64,000 nucleotides of DNA from assembly GCA_028280715.1 (NCBI GenBank), contig JANQLG010000042.1:62001-126000 (forward strand). The letters run 5' to 3'. The DNA is from Spongiibacteraceae bacterium (GTDB lineage Bacteria; Pseudomonadota; Gammaproteobacteria; Pseudomonadales; Dasaniaceae). Below are positions 1 to 8,647 of the stretch, one piece after another (position 1 is the first letter of the stretch; each line of letters starts with the position of its first letter). The position numbers and the translations under genes are program-made. The notes beneath the pieces were generated by a model. That model searched no databases. It saw nothing but the letters and a program-made list of their open reading frames with translations, and was not told where the DNA came from.

Positions 1-593
1 CACTCCGAATGTCTGTACAGTAAAATTAAGACACTAAATAATATTGATAAGTATTGTATAACTAGGCATTGAATGTATTTCCATTAGCCTCTTAATTACA
101 CTAGATCAGGAACTACAAATTCGTAATATTTTAAATATAAAAAATAGAAATATAAAAAAGCGCAATTATTCTGAATAGTAAAATATTAGGATATAAGTAC
201 TTCCTTCTACTACTAACCGTTACCCTGTTTTAATACCATCGGCCAATCGGCTATTTGCTTAATTAGAATTTTTAGATTCAGCCTATTTTAATAGTCTAGT
301 CGAGTTTTTTGTTCACAACTCTAGCCATGAAGCGAAGGCTCAATATAAATACTGGGTGATTTCTGATATCAGGCTGCTTCTCTACAACAAATTTTGCAGT
401 GGTGTGGAATGAGTAAAAGCACTATGAGTTTGGAGGCAACTCAGCTTCGCGTTTTTATAGCACGCAGTTACCTGTTTCGAACTGATTGAATGGCTAACCG
501 GTCTAGGGTTTAGTTAATCGCTCAATAAATAACCGCACTATTTAATGTTTAATTACGCAGCTAACTTGATGCAACTACTTCACGCAACTAATT
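1..593. other. AT-rich non-coding left end
   Basis: No open frame with a ribosome binding site or recognisable product is visible on either strand. The stretch is AT-rich, with many short A/T runs between about 100 and 240. The only structure I could support is the direct repeat near 555-602. A gene ending just left of the window may have its downstream region here. Confidence 0.5.
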
Positions 594-602
594 TCATGCA
601 AC
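555..602. repeat. Two near-identical 21-bp direct repeats
   Basis: Two 21-base copies at 555-575 and 582-602 both begin ACGCA and end ATGCAAC, and differ at three positions. The period is 27 bases. The second copy runs into the last codons of the PilZ gene, whose stop lies at 594-596. This is read directly from sequence; no function is known. Confidence 0.75.
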
Positions 603-1364
603 GAAGGCATTAGATGCCATGTCATTCATCATCCGAATTCTGTTGCGCTGAATTTTCATAATGGATTTGTTCAGGTAGTTTTGCTCCGCTGGAGAGATAT
701 CGATGAATTCCCCTCCAATGATCACAATACCGGTTTCTTCGTCCTCTTCTTCAACTGATCGAATAGCTAAATCACAATCGATATTGACGCCGACAAAATC
801 AAAGGCAACATGCTTGAGTTTATCGTTAAAGTGGAAATCACCTTCAGCATTTTTTACTTGCATAGCCAAACCATTTCTCGACAAATTTTTTATCCGAGCA
901 GTATAAGCGGTTTGGTCAGGGCCAATAAAGTTGGAATCAATACTGATAGATTCACCAAGCGGCAAACGATAGGCATTACGGCGTTGATCAGATTCAAGAT
1001 CGCGCGGCATTAATAACACGTACAAAGGCGCACCTTCATGCATGTGATTGGACATGATCTCGGTGGCAAACTTAATCCTGCCACCGTCCTTCTGCCTGAT
1101 ACAGACATTAACGCGCTGACCGGGCATACCAAAAAAACCGGTCGGGAAAAATTCATCAATCAGAATTGTTCGTTCTTCGGGATCAACCGATAGAATCATT
1201 GTTTGGTAGATAACGGTATCACCGGGCAGGGTAACTTCTACAAAACTGTGTTCTCGTTGAGCCTTGTGTAGTTGCAGGTAGGTTTGGTTACGGGCGTGAT
1301 CCACCGCCTCTTTGCGAGGCTTGCTGCCATTGCCTTTCAGGCGCTCCAGTATTGAACTAATCAC
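594..1364 (-). CDS. PilZ-domain c-di-GMP-binding protein (YcgR-like)
   Basis: Probable cytoplasmic c-di-GMP receptor of about 257 residues. The first ~120 residues resemble the YcgR/PilZN-type N-terminal domain. The PilZ domain follows, with the arginine motif RRNAYR near residue 130 and the second ligand motif NLSRNG about 30 residues later. Both motif elements needed to bind c-di-GMP are present. I chose the GTG at 1364 because a GGAG site lies 7 bases upstream; an earlier GTG at 1385 is possible. In this family the output is usually control of flagellar or surface motility, but no flagellar structural gene lies nearby, so the target is unknown. Confidence 0.8.
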   Translation of the reverse strand: MISSILERLKGNGSKPRKEAVDHARNQTYLQLHKAQREHSFVEVTLPGDTVIYQTMILSVDPEERTILIDEFFPTGFFGMPGQRVNVCIRQKDGGRIKFATEIMSNHMHEGAPLYVLLMPRDLESDQRRNAYRLPLGESISIDSNFIGPDQTAYTARIKNLSRNGLAMQVKNAEGDFHFNDKLKHVAFDFVGVNIDCDLAIRSVEEEDEETGIVIIGGEFIDISPAEQNYLNKSIMKIQRNRIRMMNDMASNAFVA

Positions 1365-1535
1365 CGACACACTCCAAATTAACACGCTAGATTGGCTCGA
1401 CTCTACTACAAATCGGCACGCTTTGTTAATTCTTTAATAACAGTTGACGGGGAGATAAAAGCAAGCTTTTTCTAACGAAAGGATAAGATTTTATAAGCGG
1501 CAACCATTCTTATTCGATTACCATCTTAGTAGCAC

Positions 1536-1721
1536 TTAATACACCCCTGCCCAGCTGGCCAAAACAAGGCTTAATACACTCAAACCGGTGACGATGACCA
1601 ATAGTATCGCGAGCAATCTCAAAGGCTTAAAAGGTTTTCTCTCAACAGAGTTAACCCCCCTCGATAAGAATTGATCTACCTTTTCCTGATCTTCTGGATA
1701 GAGCCGATTCTCTCTGGGCAT
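1536..1721 (-). CDS. Small single-pass membrane protein, DUF3094-like
   Basis: A 61-residue protein with a charged N-terminus (NRLYPEDQEKVDQFL), a basic-proline segment (ERKPFKPLRLL) and one C-terminal transmembrane helix, roughly residues 35-58. The pattern matches the small DUF3094 family of Pseudomonas and relatives as I remember it: a DQ-x-V start, an R-P-F/K-P junction and one helix. No function is known for that family. It stands alone between the PilZ gene and the metalloprotease-like gene, all on the minus strand. Confidence 0.7.
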   Translation of the reverse strand: MPRENRLYPEDQEKVDQFLSRGVNSVERKPFKPLRLLAILLVIVTGLSVLSLVLASWAGVY

Positions 1722-1876
1722 AAACAGTTACCTATACATTTTTAAACGGGTTTTGCTGGGAGTAGACACAGTAGTTAATGCCACTGTCGCGACGAACCAC
1801 AGTGTACCACCTCGTCAACAGCAGGGGGAATGATGGAGTTGAATGTAGGTAAATTAAGAAACGTCTGCGGAAAATC

Positions 1877-2692
1877 CTAGGCCAGCTGATCGAGAACAGC
1901 ACCGACTGTTCTTTCTACGGCTTCTCCGGTAATCAATTGATTGCTCAATTGCTGACTACGACGCGACGCGATTCTGAGTTCTTCCAGACGATCCTCACGC
2001 AATTGCTGTTCACGCAATCGTTCTTCCCGTTGCTCTTCCTCTTCTCGCCGCTCGGTAGTCTCTTGTGCGGCCGTTTCTCGCTCAACACGCTGTTCTTGCT
2101 GTTGTTGGGCTTGAATTTCAGCTCTCGCTTCAATGGCTAAATTGGCTGCACGGGCGGCAATACTTCTATCCTGAGCAGAAGGTTCAGCCGGTGCCAAGGC
2201 AGCTCTTCGTACCTGTTCGGCAGCGGCCAAAGCTGCTTCAGGGTCTGATAAATTGGCAGGAAGAGAAATAGGAACCTCACCGGCAACAGCATAATTCACG
2301 CCGTCAGGTCCGCGTTGGAAGGTATAGGAAGGAGCCCCTGCATATTGGCCTCCGACTGCAGCATGTGCCTGTTCATGGGCACGTACTTCACGATCTCTAG
2401 CGGCCAAATCACGAATAATTTCCTGGTCGCGCCGCTGTTGTTCTTGTTGTTGATCCTGTTCTTGCTGTTCATTGCGATCAGTCACACGCTCTTCTTCGGT
2501 TTCTGCACCGGTTCTACGGGACTCTTCGGTATCGCGATTTAATGATTTTGAAGACTCAGTGGACTGCTCAACGGGGGCAAAGACTTCTTCCTTGGCATCA
2601 GCATTTTCCAAACCCACAGCCTGCTTACCCACCGGACTAAATGGGGTAACGACGTTGGCAAATACCGTTGTATTGATCCCTATATTGTTCAT
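1877..2692 (-). CDS. SprA-related putative metalloprotease
   Basis: A 271-residue protein. The N-terminal ~80 residues are low-complexity and acidic, followed by a Q/E-rich coiled-coil-like stretch. A conserved core has the HEQAH motif (an HExxH-type zinc site) next to GGQYAGAPSYTFQRGPDG and an alanine-rich segment. This core is characteristic of the SprA-related family, annotated elsewhere as a putative metalloprotease. After residue ~180 it is again E/Q/R-rich and probably helical. There is no signal peptide. Proteolytic activity is inferred from the motif only. Confidence 0.7.
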   Translation of the reverse strand: MNNIGINTTVFANVVTPFSPVGKQAVGLENADAKEEVFAPVEQSTESSKSLNRDTEESRRTGAETEEERVTDRNEQQEQDQQQEQQRRDQEIIRDLAARDREVRAHEQAHAAVGGQYAGAPSYTFQRGPDGVNYAVAGEVPISLPANLSDPEAALAAAEQVRRAALAPAEPSAQDRSIAARAANLAIEARAEIQAQQQQEQRVERETAAQETTERREEEEQREERLREQQLREDRLEELRIASRRSQQLSNQLITGEAVERTVGAVLDQLA

Positions 2693-2777
2693 CCGATGAT
2701 ACTGCTCGTTCTACGAATCTTACTGAAAAAAGTGGGCTTAGTGGGTAGGGTTTGCTGAATGGATTACTGATTTAAGG

Positions 2778-3023
2778 TCAGGCTTTTATATCAACCAGAG
2801 TGCCGAGTACTTCATCAGCTGTACGCACTACTGCAGCCGATGCTTTAGCCTGGATTTCGCCAACCTTTAGGTCAACAACGGCTTCAGTGATATCAGCCGT
2901 TACTTCACCATCTGCATCTTGTTCAGTAGTAGTTGCTCTGACAATATCCCGAGCAGCCTGATTGGCAGTATTAACGCCATTCTGGATGCCCTGTAAACCT
3001 GTAGATAAAATCGAATCAGCCAA
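2778..3023 (-). CDS. Small flagellar rod C-terminus-like protein
   Basis: About 81 residues from a TTG start at 3023, chosen because AGAGG sits 8 bases upstream and the product then opens MADSILSTGLQGIQNG, as short homologues seem to do. A TTG at 3059 would add 12 residues. The C-terminal half (AVVDLKVGEIQAKASA, then TADEVLGTLVDIKA) resembles the C-terminal helix of flagellar rod, hook and hook-associated proteins, which typically reads V-DL-x-x-AE..., K-x-x-TADEMLGTL. The protein is too short to be a rod protein, and no flagellar gene is nearby. Function unknown. Confidence 0.55.
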   Translation of the reverse strand: MADSILSTGLQGIQNGVNTANQAARDIVRATTTEQDADGEVTADITEAVVDLKVGEIQAKASAAVVRTADEVLGTLVDIKA

Positions 3024-3259
3024 CGTCAATACCTCTTTTTCAGCTTGCTGCTGTTTCAAACAAGGTCAGAAATCATCATAAAAACCTTACCTGACCCACT
3101 TTTGCCTTCTCGCGCAAAACGCCCGCGACTAAACCCAAGTAACAAGTTCAAGTAACAGGCGTATTACTATGTGATTATAATTTAAGCAAAACTGGTTTTA
3201 TTTTTCCATGTGTTTGATCACGTTCGGCACTATTCACCAAGATAAAGAAGTTATAAAAA

Positions 3260-3946
3260 TCAACGATTGATAACTAAATCTACTGATAAATAATTAGCAA
3301 CAACCGCCGAAGTCACCTCTTCTAACACGGGTATTTCCCCTAGACATGGCGCCCCGATCAACTCCTTTAGCGTCGCCAGATTTTCATCATAGCAATCCAT
3401 TTCATGACATTGGTTAGCCACCCAACCAGCCATCATTAAACCGTCGCGCCTTATGGCCTCAACCGTTAGTAACGCATGATTGATACAGCCTAACTTCATA
3501 CCTACCACCAGAATAACCGGCAGCTGCAGCTCTTTGGCAAGCCCTGCCAGGGTCTCACTACGATTTAGCGGCACACGCCAACCACCTGCACCCTCAATAA
3601 GCATAATATCAGCGGGCTGCATCATCACGCCTCGGCAATAACCGGCCAGCTGAGATGCTAATAATCGCTTACCAACCTGGTCAGCTGCAATATGTGGAGC
3701 AATAGCAGGCTCAAGGGCTACAGGGTTAATTTGTTCATAGGGTAAATTCACAGACATGGCCTTTTGTAATAACAACGCATCTTCATTGCGCAGTCCTGCT
3801 TCCGTTTGCTGGCAACCGGCAGCCACCGGCTTCATCCCAATGGTAGATAGACCGATCTTATTGGCAGCCTCCAACAAACCTGCAGTTACGACTGTCTTAC
3901 CAACATCAGTATCAGTGCCCGCAATAAAAAAAGTGTGTTTAGCCAT
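3260..3946 (-). CDS. bioD: Dethiobiotin synthetase
   Basis: ATP-dependent carboxylation of 7,8-diaminopelargonic acid to dethiobiotin, the penultimate step of biotin synthesis, in the cytoplasm. The 228 residues match the usual family length. The glycine-rich P-loop GTDTDVGKT lies at residues 10-18, followed by MKPVAAGC and the EGAGGWRVPL loop near residue 115, all family signatures. It lies on the same strand as bioHC-bioF-bioB but is separated from them by an oppositely oriented GAF gene, so it must have its own promoter. Confidence 0.95.
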   Translation of the reverse strand: MAKHTFFIAGTDTDVGKTVVTAGLLEAANKIGLSTIGMKPVAAGCQQTEAGLRNEDALLLQKAMSVNLPYEQINPVALEPAIAPHIAADQVGKRLLASQLAGYCRGVMMQPADIMLIEGAGGWRVPLNRSETLAGLAKELQLPVILVVGMKLGCINHALLTVEAIRRDGLMMAGWVANQCHEMDCYDENLATLKELIGAPCLGEIPVLEEVTSAVVANYLSVDLVINR

Positions 3947-4124
3947 GGTATTTCACGTAAATTAATAAACCGTTATAAATGAAAATTAAACAGAGAATAT
4001 TATTATGATTTGGCGAGCAGGCCAATTGACGCCGCCAATATCTGCATGCATCTTAAAAACTATTGAAAGCGTAAAAAAATTTCCTAAACTAATAGAACCT
4101 CCCTTGTAATAATCAGCTCCTGTT

Positions 4125-4568
4125 ATGTGGAATCAAGATATTCAACAATTTTGTGACAATATACTTAAAGAGGGTCTGGAACACCTCGATTTATCCGTAG
4201 GTATAGTCAGTCATATTGAACAGGACACTTACTCAATCCTCGCAGCAAAGTCTCCTGATAATGCATTTAAGCATGGTGATCGTTTCCCCTTACGAAATAC
4301 TTATTGCAAAGATGTTGTTGCTAGAGGAAAGACCATGGCCCTGACTGAACTAGGCGGTTTTAAAGGCCTGTGCCAGCATCCACTCTATACAAACCTGCCG
4401 TTAGAAAGTTATATCAGCACCCCTATATTTTTAAACCAGGAAATATGGGGCACGCTCAATTTCAGCTCGATGAAAATAAGAGATCATAAATTTAACGCAG
4501 AAGAAATTTCTTATATAGAAAAAAGAGCCAAAGTAATCTCTACAGCTATCTCTGAAATAAAAACATAG
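4125..4568 (+). CDS. GAF-domain protein
   Basis: A 147-residue protein that is essentially one GAF domain: N-terminal helix, then VGIVSHIE, a central PLRNTYCKDVVARGK segment, SYISTPIFLNQEIWGTLNFSS and a C-terminal helix. That order (Y-x-x-TPI, x-x-G-TLNF) is typical of GAF sensors. No output domain is attached. Its stop lies 1 base from the convergent stop of bioHC, and it interrupts the biotin gene run. The ligand is not predictable from sequence. No strong ribosome binding site precedes the ATG, so the start is less certain. Confidence 0.75.
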   Translation: MWNQDIQQFCDNILKEGLEHLDLSVGIVSHIEQDTYSILAAKSPDNAFKHGDRFPLRNTYCKDVVARGKTMALTELGGFKGLCQHPLYTNLPLESYISTPIFLNQEIWGTLNFSSMKIRDHKFNAEEISYIEKRAKVISTAISEIKT

Positions 4569-4569
4569 C

Positions 4570-6177
4570 TTATCGATTTAAATCAACTGACTTTGTGACC
4601 ACTCCATACCATACTTGATAACTGGCAGGTAACTTGCCGTTTTTATTTCTTTGCAATTCATATCCTTCAATAAATTGTTGCAAACGCTTTTTGCCCATTA
4701 GCCCTACAGGCCGCCCTTTATTGACATTATGCGCACCGAGTGACTTAAGCTCTGCTGTCAACTGTTTAAGTGTTTGGTACTCAAGTGTCATTGATTCTTC
4801 CTTAAGCCAGGCAGCATTTCCCTGATCATTCTCTATAAACCCGGCGTGAGAAACTGCTTGTTCAACCACATGTTTATCAGCAAACTGATTAACATGTGTG
4901 TAATTATCGACCTGCTCCCAAGCCTGCCTTAATTCACATAAGGTATTGGGGCCAAGAGTAGAAAAAATAAATCTTCCGCCAGGTTTTAACACGCGATACA
5001 TTTCTGTAAATAAAGCATTAATATTTTCGCACCATTGTATAGCCAAGCTGGAAAACACAACATCAATAGACTCTTCCAAAAAAGGCAGGTCCTCTGCATC
5101 TCCACATACTGCACTAAAGTCATCATTTTTATTCACAGCAAAGTGAGCCATACCTTCGGCAATATCAACACCTGCCACAAATCCATCAACCACTTTTTGC
5201 TGTAAATGCGGTACAAAAAAGCCGGTTCCACAACCGAGATCAAGAATTATTGCACCGGGGGTTTCTGGCAATTGGTTCAGTAAATTCTCCCCTACTTTGC
5301 GCTGCAAATCAGCAACACTATCATAAGTGCTAGCGGCTCGACTAAAGGACTGCGCTACAGCCTGTTTTTTTCGGCTATTACACTGTTCAGCAGAGGAAGA
5401 AGTAATTTGATTTTCTCTTAAAAAATTTTCTATTCCTTGATAACACTGCTCTGCATGACTAAGCAGAAAAGCATGTGGCGCACCATCAAGTATCGAAATA
5501 TTTTTATCAAATTGCGCTTGCATTTGTTGCGCAGCCTCCACTGGCACCAAAGCATCCTTTTCGCCAAAACAATGTAACGACGGCAATGATAATTGGGATA
5601 AGGCTTCGATAAGGTTAAATGCTGCCAACCAATTCAATGATTGACTTAAAACCTCTTCGTTAATTGATTCATTATTGGCACGCAGCTCTTTCAACAATAA
5701 TTTTTCTTCTTCACCACCATGCGCCTGTAAACCATGGAAACGCTTTAGTGCAATAGCAGGTTTAGCAACTGAACGTTGAAAATTTTCAAATACTGAAGCT
5801 TCCATTGCATAAGACCATGCCTCACTGGCGACGAACCGCACATTAGCGGCAAGAGTAATGAGCGCAGACACCTTCCCTGAATTTCTTGCCGCTAATTCGG
5901 TTGCCAGCATGCCCCCCAGAGAATATCCAATCAGCACCGATTGTGATGGCAAAATTTTTTCGCAAACCCTTATCAGGCTTTCAAATGTGCAATCAGATAA
6001 TTTTTCACTGGCACCATAGCCCGGCAAATCGACCAAGGTCACATTGGCCTGCTGACGCAGCTTAACCACCAAACTGTGCCAGATAGTGCTAGACATGCCC
6101 CAACCATGAAATAGCACCAACTCAGGAGCATTACCGCTGTTATGAATAGCAGGAATACGTTGGGAATGAATTATCAC
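4570..6177 (-). CDS. bioHC: Fused pimeloyl-ACP esterase/malonyl-ACP methyltransferase
   Basis: A 535-residue fusion of two early biotin enzymes. The N-terminal half is a BioH-type alpha/beta hydrolase: oxyanion segment HGWG at 25-28, nucleophile elbow GYSLGG near 84-89, Asp in GEKDALVP and His in GAPHAFLLS. It cleaves pimeloyl-ACP methyl ester. A linker near residues 250-270 leads to a BioC-type SAM methyltransferase with LDLGCGTGFF near 312. BioC methylates malonyl-ACP to start the pimeloyl chain. The start is a GTG overlapping the bioF stop as GTGA, so translation is probably coupled. Similar BioHC fusions are known from Saccharophagus-type bacteria. Confidence 0.93.
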   Translation of the reverse strand: MIIHSQRIPAIHNSGNAPELVLFHGWGMSSTIWHSLVVKLRQQANVTLVDLPGYGASEKLSDCTFESLIRVCEKILPSQSVLIGYSLGGMLATELAARNSGKVSALITLAANVRFVASEAWSYAMEASVFENFQRSVAKPAIALKRFHGLQAHGGEEEKLLLKELRANNESINEEVLSQSLNWLAAFNLIEALSQLSLPSLHCFGEKDALVPVEAAQQMQAQFDKNISILDGAPHAFLLSHAEQCYQGIENFLRENQITSSSAEQCNSRKKQAVAQSFSRAASTYDSVADLQRKVGENLLNQLPETPGAIILDLGCGTGFFVPHLQQKVVDGFVAGVDIAEGMAHFAVNKNDDFSAVCGDAEDLPFLEESIDVVFSSLAIQWCENINALFTEMYRVLKPGGRFIFSTLGPNTLCELRQAWEQVDNYTHVNQFADKHVVEQAVSHAGFIENDQGNAAWLKEESMTLEYQTLKQLTAELKSLGAHNVNKGRPVGLMGKKRLQQFIEGYELQRNKNGKLPASYQVWYGVVTKSVDLNR

Positions 6178-7355
6178 GCGGCAGACACCTTATCAGCCAC
6201 TTCAATCAAGGCTCGCAGCAGTTGATCAACTTGCTGCTCTGTATGTGCCGCACTAAGAGTGATACGCAAACGGGCGGTATTAGCCGGTACCGTGGGCGGG
6301 CGAATTGCCGCTACCCAAAAACCTTTTTCTCGCAATAATGCACTCATTTCTAACGCTTTATCAGCATCGCCCACCACAATCGGCTGAATAGCACTACCCG
6401 ATGGCATTAATTTCAGACCACTTGCAACGACATTTTTTTTAAATTGCCGTATCAGCGTATGCAGATGTTGACGACGCTCTGGTTCGTCACGCATTACCTG
6501 CAAACTGGCCAACGTTGCTGCAGCCACTGCCGGTGGTAATGCGGTGGTATAAATATAGGGCCTGGCAAATTGAATGAGGTATTCGATTAAAGTTTCACTA
6601 CCGGCAACAAAGGCGCCAAAGCTTCCCATACCTTTGCCAAGTGTTGCCATCAAGATAGGTAGTTGGTTTTGATCAAGGTTAAATTGCTCTGAGCAGCCGG
6701 CACCTTTTTCTCCCAACACACCAAAACCATGAGCATCATCAATCATCAACCATGCATTATGTTTGTCTGCTATAGCCGATAATTCGTTTAACGGTGCACA
6801 ATCACCATCCATGCTAAATACGCCATCAACCACGATTAGCTTTCGCCCATCATTGCTAACGTTTTTATCAAGACGCGTCTCAAGATTTTTTATATCATTG
6901 TGCAAAAAGCGTTGGAAGCGCGCACCTGAAGAAAGGCCGGCATCTAATAGCGATGCGTGATTGAGCTTATCTTGATAAACAAAATCGTCTTTTCCTAACA
7001 ATGCATTAATGGTGCCGATATTAGCCATATAACCGGTAGAGAAAAATAGCGCCCGATCGCGCTTAACAAAATCCGCCAGCTCTTCTTCCAACTGATGATG
7101 CAACTGGCTATGGCCACAAACAAGATGGGAGGCACCGCTACCTACACCATAATCATTAGCAGCTTGCTGAAAAGCAGTAACGATTTTTGGATGATTGGCC
7201 AACCCCAAATAATCATTACTGCAAAAGTTAACCAACTGCTCTCCATCAACAACAATCTCCGCTCCCTGTGCACTGGCTACAATTTGTCGCTGGCGATACA
7301 GGGACTGCTGCTCTCGCTCTTTTAAAGCGATCTGTAGCGAAGATAAATCAGCCAT
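6174..7355 (-). CDS. bioF: 8-amino-7-oxononanoate synthase
   Basis: PLP-dependent condensation of pimeloyl-ACP with alanine to give 8-amino-7-oxononanoate. It has 393 residues, close to the usual ~385. Visible signatures are NFCSNDYLGLANHP near the N-terminus, VVDGVFSMDGD, the PLP-contacting DDAHGFGVLG and the Schiff-base lysine in TLGKGMGSFG near residue 238. It overlaps bioHC by 4 bases and follows bioB by about 120 bases, so all three probably share a transcript. bioA is not in the window. Confidence 0.95.
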   Translation of the reverse strand: MADLSSLQIALKEREQQSLYRQRQIVASAQGAEIVVDGEQLVNFCSNDYLGLANHPKIVTAFQQAANDYGVGSGASHLVCGHSQLHHQLEEELADFVKRDRALFFSTGYMANIGTINALLGKDDFVYQDKLNHASLLDAGLSSGARFQRFLHNDIKNLETRLDKNVSNDGRKLIVVDGVFSMDGDCAPLNELSAIADKHNAWLMIDDAHGFGVLGEKGAGCSEQFNLDQNQLPILMATLGKGMGSFGAFVAGSETLIEYLIQFARPYIYTTALPPAVAAATLASLQVMRDEPERRQHLHTLIRQFKKNVVASGLKLMPSGSAIQPIVVGDADKALEMSALLREKGFWVAAIRPPTVPANTARLRITLSAAHTEQQVDQLLRALIEVADKVSAA

Positions 7356-7418
7356 CTTTTATTATTTGAAAATCACTATTAGAAAGTTACTGTTTAGTAG
7401 AGAGTTACTTGTTAGAGT

Positions 7419-7447
7419 TCAGGCACAGTTTTATCGACTGTACCTGA
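7419..7447. other. Hairpin between bioB and bioF
   Basis: An 11-bp stem with one mismatch: TCAGGCACAGT (7419-7429) pairs with ACTGTACCTGA (7437-7447) around a 7-base loop. It lies 27 bases after the bioB stop in the direction of transcription. No T-run follows on the minus strand, so it is not a standard terminator. It could modulate mRNA stability or relative bioF expression, which is inference. Confidence 0.5.
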
Positions 7448-7473
7448 CTGGAATTGTCGCACTCTGAGGCTGT

Positions 7474-8532
7474 TTAACCCTGCGCTGCGTCGTAAAAAAA
7501 CTTATCGTTTTCTACCCGTTGCATTTGTTCGCGCAGAAGATCTTCTTCACCATCGTCACAACGTTCAACATCGCGCTGCTCCGGTTTGATGCCGAGACGA
7601 TCAAATAACTGCAAGTCTTTATTGGATTCCGGATTCGCTGTAGTTAGCAATTTCTCGCCATAGAAGATTGAATTAGCACCGGCAAAATACGCCAGTGCGT
7701 GCATTTCCTCGTTCATTTCTTCACGCCCTGCCGAGAGACGTACATGAGATTGAGGCATCATGATCCGGGCTACAGCGATGGTGCGAATAAAATCAAAGGG
7801 ATCCAGCTCCGCCTGTTCTGCCAACGGAGTTCCTTCAACTCGCACTAACATATTGATGGGCACACTTTCAGGATGCTGCGGCATATTGGCCAGTTGAATC
7901 AACAGACCTGCCCGATCTTTAACCGTTTCGCCCATACCAACAATACCACCACTGCATACCTTAATGCCGGCATCACGTACATTGGCCAAGGTATCCAGGC
8001 GATCAGAATAAGTACGAGTGGTAATAATTTCACCATAGAATTCAGGTGAGGTATCGAGGTTGTGGTTGTAATAATCCAGTCCCGCTTCAGCCAACTCTGC
8101 CGCCTGCTCAGATGTCAGCATGCCCAGTGTCATACAGGTTTCCAGCCCCATTTCCTTTACACCCTTCACCATCGCAGTTACATAGGGCATATCCTTTTTC
8201 TTAGGTGAACGCCAGGCTGCACCCATACAGAAACGGCTGGCGCCGGTATCCTTAGCCGCCTTGGCCTCCTGCAGGACTTTTTCCACCTCCATCAGCTTTT
8301 CCTTTTCCAGGCCGGTGTCATAGCGGTTGCTCTGCGGGCAATACTTGCAGTCTTCGGGACAGGCGCCTGTTTTAATGGATAGCAAGGTGCTCACTTGCAC
8401 CGCATTGGGATCGAAGTGCTGACGGTGTACAGTCTGCGCCTGGAACAGCAAATCGTTAAAGGGCAAATTGAACAGTGTTTCCACTTCAGCTGGTGTCCAA
8501 TCGTGGCGGATTTGGGTTTGAAATGCTGACAT
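7474..8532 (-). CDS. bioB: Biotin synthase
   Basis: Radical SAM enzyme inserting sulfur into dethiobiotin to form biotin. The [4Fe-4S] motif CPEDCKYC lies near residues 56-63. Other family signatures are FCMGAAWR, the [11 protein letters not shown] segment, [11 protein letters not shown] and the [13 protein letters not shown] region before the C-terminus. I chose the ATG at 8532 (352 residues) because AGGAA lies 10 bases upstream and the product then begins [12 protein letters not shown]; a longer frame to 8574 lacks such support. First gene of the bioB-bioF-bioHC unit. Confidence 0.95.
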   Translation of the reverse strand: MSAFQTQIRHDWTPAEVETLFNLPFNDLLFQAQTVHRQHFDPNAVQVSTLLSIKTGACPEDCKYCPQSNRYDTGLEKEKLMEVEKVLQEAKAAKDTGASRFCMGAAWRSPKKKDMPYVTAMVKGVKEMGLETCMTLGMLTSEQAAELAEAGLDYYNHNLDTSPEFYGEIITTRTYSDRLDTLANVRDAGIKVCSGGIVGMGETVKDRAGLLIQLANMPQHPESVPINMLVRVEGTPLAEQAELDPFDFIRTIAVARIMMPQSHVRLSAGREEMNEEMHALAYFAGANSIFYGEKLLTTANPESNKDLQLFDRLGIKPEQRDVERCDDGEEDLLREQMQRVENDKFFYDAAQG

Positions 8533-8604
8533 TAGATACTGATTTCCTGTGAATTGAAGTCTGAAGCTAGCCAAATTGGGCTTTGAACCTTACAGTTGTG
8601 GCCC

Positions 8605-8632
8605 ATCATAAGGATAGATTTACAGCTGTCAA
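8605..8632 (-). promoter_or_regulatory. Predicted sigma-70 promoter of bioB
   Basis: On the minus strand a perfect -35 box TTGACA (8627-8632) is followed, after 16 bases, by TATGAT (8605-8610), one mismatch from the -10 consensus. It lies about 75 bases before the bioB start and in the divergent gap to the comF-like gene. A TTACAGYTGT element overlaps the -35 box and a second copy lies exactly 30 bases away (8590-8599 and 8620-8629), suggesting a repressor site. No classical BirA operator was found. Confidence 0.65.
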
Positions 8633-8647
8633 CTTGCAGGAAGCAAT

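Noticed and set aside
2065-2542. Overlapping plus-strand frames opposite the SprA-related gene
   Set aside because: They arise from the Glu/Gln-rich codons of the real gene; sequences are Leu/Phe/Ser-rich without start sites or family features.
8533-8647. Classical BirA operator before bioB
   Set aside because: No TTGTAAACC/GGTTTACAA inverted pair is present in the bioB-comF gap.
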